From: Tillandsia leiboldiana | Taxonomy: Eukaryota; Streptophyta; Magnoliopsida; Poales; Bromeliaceae | NCBI GenBank assembly: GCA_029204045.2 | Contig: JAQNDB010000269.1 | Location: 1-64,000, forward strand | DNA length: 64,000 nucleotides | Direction: 5' to 3' | In this document: piece after piece, positions 43,401-54,757 of the stretch | Layout: the number at the start of each line of letters is the position of its first letter | How positions within the stretch are numbered: the stretch's first letter is position 1 | The notes under the pieces: generated by a model | The model's database searches: none | What the model saw: only the letters and a program-made list of their open reading frames with translations | Told to the model about the DNA's origin: nothing | Position numbers and translations under genes: made by a program

Positions 43401-44456
43401 TGTTGCACTCGTGCCAGGGGGACCGAGTGGAGTCTAGTAGCCGTGTTTAGACCAGTGCTAGTGTTGTTGGGAACCGTCTGGGGATCGACGGTTGTCCCAA
43501 GGTCATTATGGGTTGTTGACCGTTGTGCGAGAGGCTTGGTGATCTTGAGTTTATCCGTTTTGAGAGGGAGCGTGGATTTTGACTATAGCCTGCATGAGCC
43601 ACTATTCGATAGCGAGTTAGTCCGTTTGGACGCCCTACGTAATTCCTGCCCGTCATCGGGTGGTGGTCGTAGGTGGGGCGCAGGTTTGACTGGACCAGAT
43701 GTGGCAGTCAGCTCGATTGGGTCGATTGTGCACTTCATGTGCTAGTGGTTGCATACCATTATTTGGTTCTCCCCTTTTGGGCATTTAGATAGAGGCAGGG
43801 TAGCTGTTGGGAGTCCCCAGCTTTCGTATTTCAGTCCTTACGGCTTTGGTTATTTTATGTCTCTTGAGGACTTGGTGGGCAGACCATCGTGTCTGGCGGT
43901 GGTACCCACTGAGAACTCCCTTTTTGGTGTAGTTCTCACACCCTTTGGGGGTTTTCCCCCTCCTTTTTCCTTCCTCTCCTTCGTTTTGCAGAGTCTTAGC
44001 GGGTGTGGCTGATTCTGCGGTTGTTGATCGAGGTGAGGGAGTCGCGAGCTAGATCCCTACCCGTCGTTGGGGAGTAGCGGTACCCCTACAGAGGAGATCT
44101 TCAGTAGTTTAGCTGTTTTGTTTTCCTCTCTTGAGAGACTGATGTAGTGAGGATATATTATGTATTGAGAGACTGTACACTGATGTATTTATTGGAGATA
44201 CCTCCCGGTTGGGTTCTGAGCTTGTATTCGAGGATATTGTATTATTATTATTTTCGGGAGGCAGGCACTGTTGTATTATTTCCAGTTGTACAGTGATTGA
44301 TTTTAGTTATACAGCAGATTTTTTTATTTATAGCTCTGATATCTGTTTAGCTATAGTACTTTTCTTGCAGGTAGGATGCTTCGCCTATGCGGGTTGGGCA
44401 TAGGTGGCGGACCTGTTGGCGAGCCCGGGTCGCAGTTTCGACCCCGGGGCGTGACA
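40455..44456 (+). repeat. 5' LTR of element E (4002 bp)
   Basis: TGTGAAGACCCG to CGGGGCGTGACA. GC-rich U3 with G-boxes at 40924, 41004, 41154 and 41178 in modules like A's (CACGTGGCGG, GGTTGGC, GCGCGGTCCACGG). TATAAAAG at 41368-41375. Three 26-bp units (TGGTGAGTTG...) at 43261-43338. U5 hairpin at 44384-44404. An open frame starting MAPSAKLIPE (41431) is shared by both LTRs but has no known domain and I do not call it. Confidence 0.92.
43261..43338. repeat. 26-bp minisatellite x3 in E 5' LTR
   Basis: The unit TGGTGAGTTGTGAGTGATGA plus CAGAGT at 43261, 43287 and 43313. The G fragment has two or three degraded units near 61095-61165. Confidence 0.88.
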
Positions 44457-44464
44457 GATTAGAG

Positions 44465-44482
44465 TGGTATCAGAGCCTAGGT
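44465..44482 (+). promoter_or_regulatory. Primer binding site of E
   Basis: TGGTATCAGAGCC eight bases after the LTR end; complementary to initiator tRNA-Met. Leader readings (YVGCRQHNA, 44616 onward) match A and B. Confidence 0.9.
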
Positions 44483-46035
44483 TGTAGGTCATGGAGGACT
44501 TAGAAACCCTAGGCTTATGGTTTGACCCTTGGTTGACTTCGTGAGAGTCGTGATTTTTAGCGAGAGTCCTGATTGAGTTTTATACCTCTCCCAAGGGACG
44601 GGAAGAGAGATTGGCATGTTTATTCTCCTAAGTGATTATGTTGGCTGCAGACAACATAATGCTGTGGAACGGGTGACATGCTTTAGACTTTCGCTGGATT
44701 GGGTCGAGCGCTGTTTTGTGTTGTTTTGTGGTTTCGTCGTGGCGAGCGGTGTCTCCCCGACGCTGGGTTTTGACCCGTGTGCATCCTGTCATAGCAGTTG
44801 AGCTTGAGCAGTTGGTTTTGGACCGGATACCCGGATTGAGGTCAGAGAACTCCGGACCCATATGACAGGATTGTCAGAGGCTTATCAGCAACAGAGTGAG
44901 CAGCTGGTCTTGGTGACACAGTTGTCGGAGCACTGAGTAGCCCCCTCTGTGCCAATGTTTAGTGTCGAGGCACCGAGGCAGGGTGGATAATTGACAGTAG
45001 AGGAGCTGTGGGACATGATCGATCTATTGAGCCAGATTTGGCAGATGAACCACCCCGACTCGTAAGATTGAGTTTGGAGCCTTTGGAGGCAGAGTCGTGG
45101 TTGGTGGTGATGGAGTGATTAATTGAGAGCCTCCCTGTGCTAGAGAGTGTATGCAGTTGTTGAACTGCGCACTCCAGGTTTCGAGGGACGAGGCGCATAG
45201 GATATGTGAGACTGGGAGTGGCTTGCGCCAGGATACCTTTCAGCTTAGTTGGTCCCTCTGTTATGGATTATTGACGCCTCAATGGAGTAGGCATTGTATA
45301 TGGAGCTTGGCGCTGCAGTTCCTTTGGATAGGGATCTACCGCTAGAGGCGAGTTCGGGATATTGGCGCTTGGCGCCGGGTGATGGAGGACAGATCGGCCG
45401 GCAGAAGCATTTCTGATTTCTTTTTCCAGGATAACGAGTTCCCGAGATGCCGGAGATCGGGTGGACCCCGATGGCAGCATCAGTATATTTTTGGAGTGGC
45501 GCAGCGGTAGCGTGGATTTGTTATCTGCGGAGGACCTTATTCGTCGCCGCAATGTGATCAGAGACAGAGGTCGTGCTTCCTTGTGGATAGTCCTGATTTT
45601 CAGGCAGATTGAGCGACAACCACTTGCTTTGAGCGGATGAATCTGTGCCGCCCGGTTGGAGGGCGCCACGGTAGTGGATCGAGTGTCGCAGGTGGGATTT
45701 CACCACAGCAGTCGGAGTTAGAGCTTGTTTCATTCTTGTCTGACAAAAGGCAGATTTGTTACCACGTGCACTAGAGGTACAGGTTCCTATTGTTGTTGTG
45801 CATGTGGAGGAGGTTTTGGATCATGTCCAGTGCGGCTGAGACCGCGAGTTACCGGCAGAATTATTGGAAATTGTAGCAATTCGGTGTCTCGACCCTGTGT
45901 TTGAGATTGATTGGCACAGTGCCATAGAATGTTTGACTGCGGCGAGAGAGGACGTTGATCTTCGGCAAGGCGGACAAGAGGAGGCTTGCTTGCTGAGATT
46001 GTTAGAGCACACAGGTTTTAGCGACAGTGTGAGAG
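44483..46035 (+). pseudogene. Degenerate leader, gag and protease region of E
   Basis: Only scraps: a gag start-like ELRTHMTGLSEAYQQQSEQ reading (about 44835), an MEQALYMELG-like end of the Gag core (about 45285) and a CGGPY-type knuckle scrap (about 45515). Many stops in all frames. B has the same layout. Confidence 0.65.
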
Positions 46036-47640
46036 GTGCTTACGGCGGCACCGGGACTCAGGGATATCCTTGTTGCTCATGAGATCCCGGGTGTGATTTC
46101 ACCTGAGCTGTTGATAATGCCGCCGGTTAGGGAGATAGAGATTGCGTTGGGCGTGGTTCGGGGAACCGCGCCACCCTCGACAGCACCTCATCGGATATCG
46201 CCTGTAGAGCTGAGAGAGCTGATGGCGCAGTTGCAGGATCTGATGGATCGAGGGGTCTGTTTGACCTGGTGCCACGCCGTTGGTATACGGCGGTGATGCC
46301 ACGCCGTTGGTATACGGTGGTGATGCCACGTTGTTGATACACGACTGTGAGGCTCCTTTTATGGTTCGAGTGTAGACAAGTCCGGGTGGTATCTAGGACC
46401 TTTTGATGGAGTTATACTCCGGCTGTTAGTGTATGATGCGAGTACCTACTTGGAATTAGACAGCCGGGGACTTCGCCTAGATGGCGTTCAGGACACGGTA
46501 GGGGCATTATGAGTTTATAGCGAGGCCCAATGGAATGACGAATGCCCTGTTGACTTCAATGTCTGAGGAATGGTTTTTTCACAGTTGTACTTGGGCGGAT
46601 TGGGAGTGGGGTTTTTCGAGGATATTTTGATTTACTCCCAGAGCGATTTAGAGCACGAGGAGCACTTGTGGAGGTGCTACCATTCCTGTGTGGATGAAGC
46701 TGTATGCCAAGTTATTGAGGTACAAGTTTTAGCTCCAAGTGCATGCCTTCTTGAGTCACCTTATTCTGGCCATTGGAGTGGCGGTGGAATCCGACCAAAT
46801 GGATGTTATTCAAGGTTGGCTGAGACCAACATTTATCCTTGAGGTAAGGAGCTTCTTAGACTTGGCGGTGCCGGGAGAGCATGGCCAATGGATAATGTGA
46901 CTGATACTAGCGCCAATGTTTCCAGTGTTGGGAGATGGAATTGTGTGTTTTAGTGATGCCTCCCATTGTGGCTGTAGAGTTACCGTGGGTTTATCTTCGG
47001 TCCACACTTCATTAGTCCAACCCTATGAGTATTGTGGCAGGATGAACCGCTGTTCTGCAGGCAGCTTGGATTCCACAGTTGAGCCTTTCAGTACGTCTTT
47101 TATTTCCAGCTTTGATTGATATACCTGGGCGTAGGCCATGCCTGCTTGGCTATCAGTTTTGATTACTCAGCATCTTGAGTGGGAATTACGCGGATTGTCG
47201 TTGCTGGTTCGGATTTTTGACCGCGAGTTTGGGCATCAGCATTGTGATCGCCTTTTTAGCCAGTTTTCAGTCCCGTTCACTGACGGTTTGGTCCCCGTCA
47301 GGGCGTCCTTTATTAGTTGAGAGATCGACTTCGACCTGTGGGTCCGTTGGGGTTATGTTGGCATGTTGAGTGACCAACCGTGGCTTGAGATTGTGTCTCT
47401 TGAGGATACCTTTTGAGGGTAGCCCGCAGTTGAGTAGCCCACTCGGGTGATTTTGGATCGGGAAGTAACCGAGTGAAGACCCCAGCTTATTGGATGAATG
47501 TGTGGGTATGCTTCGGGTCGCCTTGTTGAGATGGGCACCAGGGTGTGGTTGGGTGTGTGTTGCACTGGTGGTTATTTTGTTTCCCCCAGCTTTTGATGGA
47601 GCCCCTATATTGTTTCACGTCTCAGCTCAGGAGTGATGTG
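46036..47640 (+). pseudogene. Degenerate RT and RNase H of E
   Basis: 46036-46296 reads VAHEIPGVISPELLIMPPVRE ... LRELMAQLQDLMDRG, the RT start, then breaks at a 27-bp minisatellite. RT core scraps are HYEF/MTNA (about 46505) and DILIYSQSDLEHEEHL (about 46622). The RNase H scrap is VLGDGIVCFSDASHCG (about 46925). I cannot find the integrase HHCC finger or DDE residues. Not functional. Confidence 0.78.
46271..46351. repeat. 27-bp minisatellite x3 in E pol remnant
   Basis: Units GCCACGCCGTTGGTATACGG plus seven bases at 46271, 46298 and 46325 (the last diverged). B has a single unit at the same spot (about 17895-17925). The unit is a multiple of three but the frame is not maintained around it. 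Confidence 0.85.
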
Positions 47641-47882
47641 TTTTTGGATCCCTCGCTCGTGATTGACTTGCCCCTTCGAGATCTGTGATTGTTGGAGTAC
47701 GAGGGACGCCCGTTGCGATTTCTGGCTCGAGAGGTGAGAGAATTGCATATCGGGCCATGCCGTACTTGTTGTTGTTGTTGTTGGGGAGTAATCACGGGGA
47801 GTGAGTGATGTTTCGGGAGCTGGAGGCGTTATTGATGGATACCTACCCGTGGTATTCGTGACTCTTGGTGGATTTGAGCTAG
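47641..47882 (+). pseudogene. Chromodomain-end remnant of E with (TTG)n insertion
   Basis: Reads YEGRPLRFLAREVRELH then PYLLLLLL from a TTG microsatellite at 47766-47784, then scraps of the SNHGE chromodomain motif. Same microsatellite and place as in B (16691-16712). Confidence 0.75.
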
Positions 47883-47917
47883 TTTCGAGGACGAAACTTT
47901 CTTTTAGTGGGGGAGGA
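47883..47917 (+). promoter_or_regulatory. Pre-PPT hairpin and polypurine tract of E
   Basis: TTTCGAGGACGAAA at 47883-47896, then AGTGGGGGAGGA up to the LTR start at 47918. Confidence 0.88.
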
Positions 47918-50288
47918 TGTGAAGACCCGAAATTCCTATTTATGGAGCACTGTTGCATCTACAGCTTCTGGAGGCCTATGCGTCGCGTCGGCGGGGTTTG
48001 TGCACAATTTGGACACCAGTGGGGGACTTCGGGCTTAAATGGATCACGTGGGTGATCAAATGGCCCCGTCGAATGCTTAGAAGTGGTTTTGCGCGCAATG
48101 GATATTAAAATTGTGCTCAGCGCGAAGTTTGGACAAAAGAACACCTTTCCGGATGCCTTCGGCAATTTTTAGAGTTGGAATTTGGCAAATTGGACTTCGG
48201 ATTTGGATTCAGCGCGCGAAAACGATTAAAATGGACTATTCACTTGTATTTTTCGGAGCCCGGATGACGCGCGCAATTTTCGAGGCATCTTGGTACTGTT
48301 CCGGCGGCGGCGGCGGCGGGCAGCGGCGGCAGCGGCGGAGCGCGGCGCGGGCAGCCGCGGGCAGGTGCGCGGTCCACCGCGGAGGCATGCACCGGTCGCG
48401 GGCCACGTGGCGGATCCCGGTTGGCCGGCGCAGGGGGCACGGTCCACGGGAAAAGGCGCGGTGTACGGTGGACCGGAGGGTGACACGTGGCGGCGTGTGG
48501 TTGGTGCGGTGCAGTACGCTCGGTCCACGGATCTGGCTGGGAAGCGCCACGGGAAGCGTGCGTGCAGAGGCGCAGGCGGCGGGCGCAGAGCGCACGTGGG
48601 CGCCTTGACGCGCTGTTCCCGGGCGTGGGCGGCCACGTGTCGGCGTCTGGGGGGCGCCACGTGTCGCGTTGTGAGCGGCGGGCATTGCTGTCGCCTGTTT
48701 GGCGGGCGACGTGGAGGCCCAGGGAACTTCCGGGCTGCTACAGTGCGCGCCCATGGAACTTTCGGGCTGCTACAGTGCGTGCCCGAAAATTCCCTGCGCC
48801 CGAAAATTAGGACACATTCGGTATTTTGTGATTTGTTTCCTGGAGCCTATAAAAGCGACCCGAGCTTCTTTCTTCCCCCTTTTTTCGGCATTTCCGAGCC
48901 TCCTCTCGCCATGGCACCTTCAGCAAAGTTGATCCCCGAGCTATTCTGCATCCGTCTGCAAAGTTTTGAGATTTTTGGTGGCACGCTTATCGAGGTTTCC
49001 ATTTTTACGGCGCGGCGCGACGCTCGTCCATTTGGGTTCCCCTTCGTCCCGTTTCGGTGCGCGAGCTCCCCCGGCCTACTCCGACCACCTTTTCGAGCGA
49101 TTTCTTCGCCGCTGGATCCGCGACGGACAGATCTACGATCTAGGTATTTTCGGTTTTCCCTAATTTCGCTCTTTTCGTGGTGTTTGTTCGAGCTTACTGT
49201 GACCCCATTTCTGTGATGGAGATTTGGATAGCGGCATGGTCTTTCGGCGATATCTCCGCAACCGGGCATCGTATGGCGATGTGCTTGTACACCTTTTTCA
49301 TCTAGTCGATGCGAGGAATATCACAGTATTTTTCTTGGATTTTTCTGAGTTTTTCCCGAAGGTATATGTTCTTCCCCTTATCTGTAAATAGAATTACAGT
49401 TATGTTGCTGTGTGGTTTTGCGCGCCTGTACTGTGGAATTTGTAAATCGGCCTACGGGGCTAGGAATTGGACGTCCAGGAACTCGTTTCGAAGGTATCGA
49501 TGCGAGGATTGCTGTGATATTTTTATTGGATTTTTCTGGGCACTTTCGGCAGGTGAAATAAGCATATCTTTGGGACTGATTTTCTGTGTGTTTGTGCGTG
49601 GTTAATTTTGGGAATGAAAGTGTAATGTTGGACCTTATTGTTGTACCCAGGGGTGTTTACATGTGTTGCTGGACCCGATGGATCTCTAGACTTTGATTTC
49701 GGGGTACTTTTAGCTGTTTGGAGCCAAGGCTTGCGCGACATGTACCGAGGGTCTAATTTTGGCAGATTTTGGACTGTGAGCGTCTACACTCTTCACCGAC
49801 TCCAGGTATGCCTTGGTTTAAGCACTTCAGGTGGGTAAACTTAGTAATTGCGACTGTTAGAGGGAATGGCAGGGTTTATATGCATGTTATGTCTTATGGG
49901 AGGTGTAATAGTGGATGTTAATGTATGGTTAAGATGAGCTTACCTATGGGAATGCCACCCTCTTTGAATTATAGCATGCCTAATTTAATGTGCAACCGAT
50001 ATGAGCAAGAGGTAAGCATGGAAATGGCCTAGATCATGTGGATTGATGTTTACCTGATAATTGTACATGCCTGTTGAACTAGAGACTTAGCATGCCATAG
50101 ACAGATTATATTTATTCCACACTAGATGATATAGAGATCATACATGTTTATTCAGTGGCCTATTTATGCGAGATTGGTATATCATAGTGGGAATATTGTA
50201 GTATGCTTTGCTACCATATGTTTTACTCTCTTTTATTGTTTCCAAGGACAAAAGCATGCATGATTGGACTTGTAGTTAGGCCATCTTT
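47918..50288 (+). repeat. 3' LTR of E, first 2371 bp
   Basis: Matches 40455-42813 closely, including TATAAAAG (48848-48855) and the G-box modules; U3 has a few extra GGC triplets near 48302-48320. It stops at GGCCATCTTT where Sirevirus F begins. The expected continuation is not found as such on F's far side. Confidence 0.92.
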
Positions 50289-51626
50289 TGTTGGGTCGTA
50301 TATAATACGGATCTAAATAGGGGAAGAAACACCTAGAGGGGGGTGAATAGGTGTAAACGTATAAACACTCCAAAAATCGTTGCGATAAAACCCAATGCGG
50401 AAAATAAAATAACACGCAAGATTTTTACGTGGAAAACTCCATCACCGGAGTAAAAAACCACGGGACCGATAACACGGCAGAAATCCACTAGAATTAAAAC
50501 ACGTACAAGGTGATTTACCGTACACACTTACGACTCAACCTTTTTCATACGCTCCTAGAGGATCTTCTCCGCTCGCTCCAGACGCTTCTCGAATCCACGA
50601 TCTGCGCCCAACGCCGAATCCACGGCGTCCAACGTCGAATCCACGACGTCCGACCGAATCCACGGTCTTCACCCAATAGCACCGTTCGAATCCACGAACG
50701 TGCCTCGCTCCGAATCCACGAGAGCGATTGAACCTTGAATCCACAAGGACACGCGAATCCACGCGCCGATTTTTGGGGTAAATCGTTGTTTTTGGGTGGT
50801 GATGATCCGCCGAATACTTAGATCAAAGATAGATCGGAAATACCATCTAAGTATTCATTAGTTTGATTCAACTCAAGATTTGAGTATGAAAACCTAGAAT
50901 CAAACTAATCAATATAGATGAAGAAACATAGAGTATTCTCTAATGATTTCCTTTCTTCTCTATATGTGGATCTATAGCCGTATAAGATGATACAAGAAAA
51001 TGACGGCTATGTGGATTCCCCCTAGAAAAAGAGTCATAGGGTGTATTTATAGGTTAGAAACCCTAGGAAGGAGATAAGAATCAAAAACCAACCATTTCTG
51101 GAATTTTACGGACGGCGATCCGGATCGTGATAACTAGGATCCGGATCGTCACAACGAAACAGCCAATTCCAGAAAAACGAAGGTTCGGGATCCGGATCAT
51201 GTGACTACGATCCGGATCGTTCATACAGTTCACCAAACATCAACGTTCGGGATCCGGATTGCGAAGCAAGATCCGGATCGTTCAAGGTAGATGGTAAACT
51301 CAACGTTCGGGATCCGGATCAAGAGACTACGATCCGGATTGCGACGATGTATGAACGAACCACCTTCGGGATCCGGATCGAACAACCTGATCCGGATCCT
51401 GAACATGTCCCAAGTCCAGTTTTTGCTTTTTATGCAATGAAAGATTCTTCCAAGTGTTTCTACACTACAAGAAGTATTCGGATCACACAAATTCTTTAGT
51501 TAAACATACCTGATCCTTCTGAATTCTTCTTTCTTGAGATTGAGTTAAATGATTCAACTTTTCTTCACCTTCAATCTTCAGGACTTGAAACTTTCACGAA
51601 ACTACGCCAACACAAATTCCGTAACA
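50289..51626 (-). repeat. 3' LTR of Sirevirus F (1338 bp)
   Basis: Same layout as D's LTRs. Stem-loop array at 50587-50766; here the fifth stem is a full CGTTCG/CGAACG. Palindrome array about 51115-51400. The polypurine tract adjoins at 51627-51638 and a second one is at 52343-52360. Confidence 0.93.
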
Positions 51627-52450
51627 ATCTCCCCCTTTGGCGGTTTCGTGACAAAACATAGATCCACTAAAGAAAATTCAAAAAGATATTTTTGTTGCTA
51701 TCACCATACAACAAAAATTTACAATGGAGATCCAAAATACAATACATGAGTTAAACTCCTAAAACAGACTCTAGACTTAGACATCTGTACTCTCTGCAAA
51801 AAGAAATCATTCTTGACAAAAGAAATCGTTAGATACCTCAAGAATTTTGTACTATTCAAAAACCACAAACAGAGATGAAGTTTAATCTCATTTAACTTAC
51901 CATGACATTTATATTCAGATATGTAAACTGATCATAGTTAAAGAAACACCAACATATCTTCTTTGCACGTAAAAACCAAATGTCATGAACATGTTTGTGA
52001 CAAACTAATATATATATAGATATGTAACTGATCAGAGTTAAGAACCAACATATCTTCTATGCAATCAAAAACCAAGTGTCACAAACTTGTTAGTGAACAT
52101 CAACTTGTTAGTTATATTACATGCCCAAATAGTTAGCAAATAGTTAGTCGAGGCATGCATTCATACAGCTGAAAAACCTCAAGTTGAAGTTGAGATCATA
52201 CTTACCTTGATGTATACAAAATCTTCATCATCAAGATTTTCACAATCAATTGTTCAAGTTCCCTTACCTTGTTCAAGTTCCCTTACCTTGATGTTCATTC
52301 ACATCATTCACATCATCATCATTGTTCAAAGTTCTCAACAACTCTCTCCCCCTTTTTGTCACAAAATTAGCCAAAAACACAAAAATTTAAGGAGAGTTAA
52401 AGATTTCAAAAATTGTTCCAAAAAATAAGAACTAGAACTAAAAGTAAGTC
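51627..52450. other. F 3' untranslated stretch with two polypurine tracts
   Basis: No gene. A block of about 70-75 bp (ATATGTAA...CCAACATATCTTCT...AAAACCAA) occurs at about 51917-51992 and 52019-52082, whereas D has one copy. A TA microsatellite (TATATATATA) lies between them. Confidence 0.7.
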
Positions 52451-53131
52451 CTAAAAACTGCGCCATTCCATTCCAAGGACTTCGCCAATTAGCTGCGGAG
52501 TGATTTTAAGTTTCATCCCTTGGATATTTGTATAGAAATGCATTGATCCATTTTCATCTTCTCGAAGATGTCTTGCATTCGTGTAAAAAGTTCTTACACG
52601 ATACAAACAATACCCAAGTAGTTCGGGGAATCGGCAGACTTGGATGAGATTAGCTTGCTCAATCAAGGTTCCAAACTCAGGTGAGTGATTTCGGAGAGCT
52701 TCAATGTTGACATGACGTTCACCGATGCATTCACGACGTTCAAACGCTCGAAGGCGATCCATGCTGACGAACACTCCTTCCACGCGAGGCGGGGAGTCAG
52801 GAACTATCGGTGTGTTAAAATCAGCGTCTCGTCGTAGTCCAAAACGTCTAGTTACTCGTTTCCTTTTCATAGAGATGGTTGGTTTAGTCATAGGCGCTTT
52901 TCCTTTGTCCATGGGTGCTTTTCCTTTCGAAACATCGGACGCCTTTTGTTCAGGCAATGATTCATCATCATCTGTCAATGCAGTCCAATCTATCTCGTGA
53001 CAATCCACCTCTGTATCACTGACCACGACAAATTCACCTTTTTGTTGTGTTTTCTTAGCTCTCTTTAATTTGTTTGTGGCCCGAGTGTGCACTATTGTGA
53101 CCAACAAAAGAATGATCCATGAGAATCCCAT
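52451..53131 (-). pseudogene. Envelope-position ORF of F, C-terminal half deleted
   Basis: From ATG 53131 (MGFSWIILLLVTIVHTRATN) it is open where D has a stop, through VDCHEIDWTALTDDDESLPEQ, the FVSMDRLRAFERRECIGERHVNI region and FYTNIQGMKLKITPQLIGEVLGM. It then runs into EWRSF and stop. About 820 bp present in D (about 30008-30829) are deleted, removing the rest of the domain and the coiled coil. Confidence 0.82.
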
Positions 53132-53161
53132 TGATCCAAGTGCTTTGAGAAGATTTAAATC

Positions 53162-53523
53162 CTGTGAAGACCAACTCAAGAACACAAAAATTCTTAGTTT
53201 TCAAAAATTGAAAAATTATATCCAAAGAATCATTATCATGTAGCGAGACTAAGAATCAAATTAGTTTTGCAAAAGGACTTTTAAAGATAGATCAATTGCA
53301 TGAATTTCGAAAATCCTTATTATATGCCCTAAAACTGAAATTTTAGAAATCGAAGCCTAAAAATCCGTTAGTCAGGAGAAAACCTAGCATATAATCAAAA
53401 CTAAACAAACCAGAGTTCTTATTTCAAAAGAAATTTGATCAAAAACCATCCACAAACAAAGTTGATCCAAGAAATTCGTGCGTTTGAGGAGGAAAAACCG
53501 AGATTTTGATCAATAAAACTTAC
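53162..53523 (-). other. Predicted 5' UTR intron before F third ORF
   Basis: Donor CAA/GTAAGT at 53524/53523 and acceptor GGTCTTCACAG/G at 53162/53161 on the minus strand; 362 nt. Signals are kept although the intron sequence differs from D by several indels. Confidence 0.5.
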
Positions 53524-53640
53524 TTGGAATTGAAGAACTTTGAGTTTGAAAGCTTCCAAGGAGGATGAAATTTAGAGAGAAGCGCTCTGGAAACTTTTGA
53601 ACAAAAGATTGGAGTAAAAGAAATCAAAACCCTTTTGTTC

Positions 53641-53812
53641 TTTATAAAAACCTAGCCGCGATCCGGATCAGTTCACAACTGCGATCCGGATCGGCAACCC
53701 GCAGTGAGGAAAACTGCGTTCGGGATCCGGATCGGCAGATGCAATCCGGATCGTCAGCCCGCAGAAGAATTTCTGCGTTCGGGATCCGGATCATCTACCC
53801 CGATCCGGATCG
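53641..53812 (-). promoter_or_regulatory. Internal promoter-like module of F
   Basis: Three pairs of GATCCGGATC-type palindromes (about 53660-53812) upstream of a TATA-like TTTTTATAAA (53641-53650, minus strand). Same arrangement as D. Confidence 0.62.
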
Positions 53813-54757
53813 GCCCCCAACTCTTTCTTTAGAAAATCTCAGAGAAATTCAGGAAAAAACCAGAAAAAGATTGTAAGCACAAATGTGTATCAACTTTAAA
53901 CAAAAATCATCGTTTCATACAACAAGAATTAGATTATGCCAAATCTATCAATAATATCCAAAAATGAAACGAAATTTACAAAAAATTAAATCCCTTAAAG
54001 TTGAACACCTTCAATCACATCTAACTTGATCTTATGAGTAATGCCTTTATCAAATCATCAATTCGGTAAAGAAAATGAAATACAAAGATCAATAGATGTT
54101 TGAAATCCCAAATATGGTAGATAATATTTCTAGACAATCTGTTGAAGAGAGTGGCTCTTTGAGCATCTTTCTTTAAAATCCCACCTTATACCAACCTTGA
54201 AATTTGACAGAGTCAAGTATTTCAATATGCATTTTACTTAATCAAAAATTTGAACAACCATGCTTGGTATACATGTGGTAGCTGCACACAATACTCGGAC
54301 GACCGAGGTGGTAGCTCTTTCCTCCATGTGGTGGTAGTTTTCACACTCCTCATTGGGATGTAACTCTTTCCACATCTTTTGAGCATTTTACATTATCTTT
54401 GACTCCCCCTCAATTGGCTATCAATTATTTAAGATATAAAGTATTCAACCAAAAATTGATCTCGATTTCATACTCGACTAAACAGTCAAATAAGATAATG
54501 ACTATACCAAGAGATCATTGAGAGAGAAATTGACTTTGATCACTTTAGAAGATGATTTAATTAACATAAATGATCATTGCAACAGTGAAATATTATGATG
54601 GCAAAAGCATAATAAATTTCTAAATGTGCGAAAAGATGCAATTAAAGTCAATTATGATCTATGCTCAATTAATGTCCTATGTACAAACATAGATAAAGAA
54701 CAAAACAAAAACAATACAAAACCTATCCTAAGCAAAGATTTCAAAAAGAAGATTATT
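53813..54757. other. Non-coding spacer between F pol and promoter-like module
   Basis: Collinear with D's 32220-33154, including the GTGGTAG phrases. No gene. Confidence 0.7.

Larger units (their letters stand above)
40455..50288 (+). mobile_element. Non-autonomous Ty3/gypsy element E, relative of B, 3' LTR interrupted
   Basis: 5' LTR 40455-44456, PBS 44465, internal 44457-47917 (3461 bp) of ruined gag-pol, polypurine tract, 3' LTR from 47918 cut by Sirevirus F at 50288. Its LTR is homologous to B's but clearly diverged (TGTGAAGACCC against TGTGGTGACCC start; one 71-bp unit instead of three). The internal region has the same length and the same losses as B's. Confidence 0.88.

Noticed and set aside
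46036..46296. Intact RT gene in E
   Set aside because: Only the RT start is readable; it breaks at a minisatellite and the catalytic core is scrambled.
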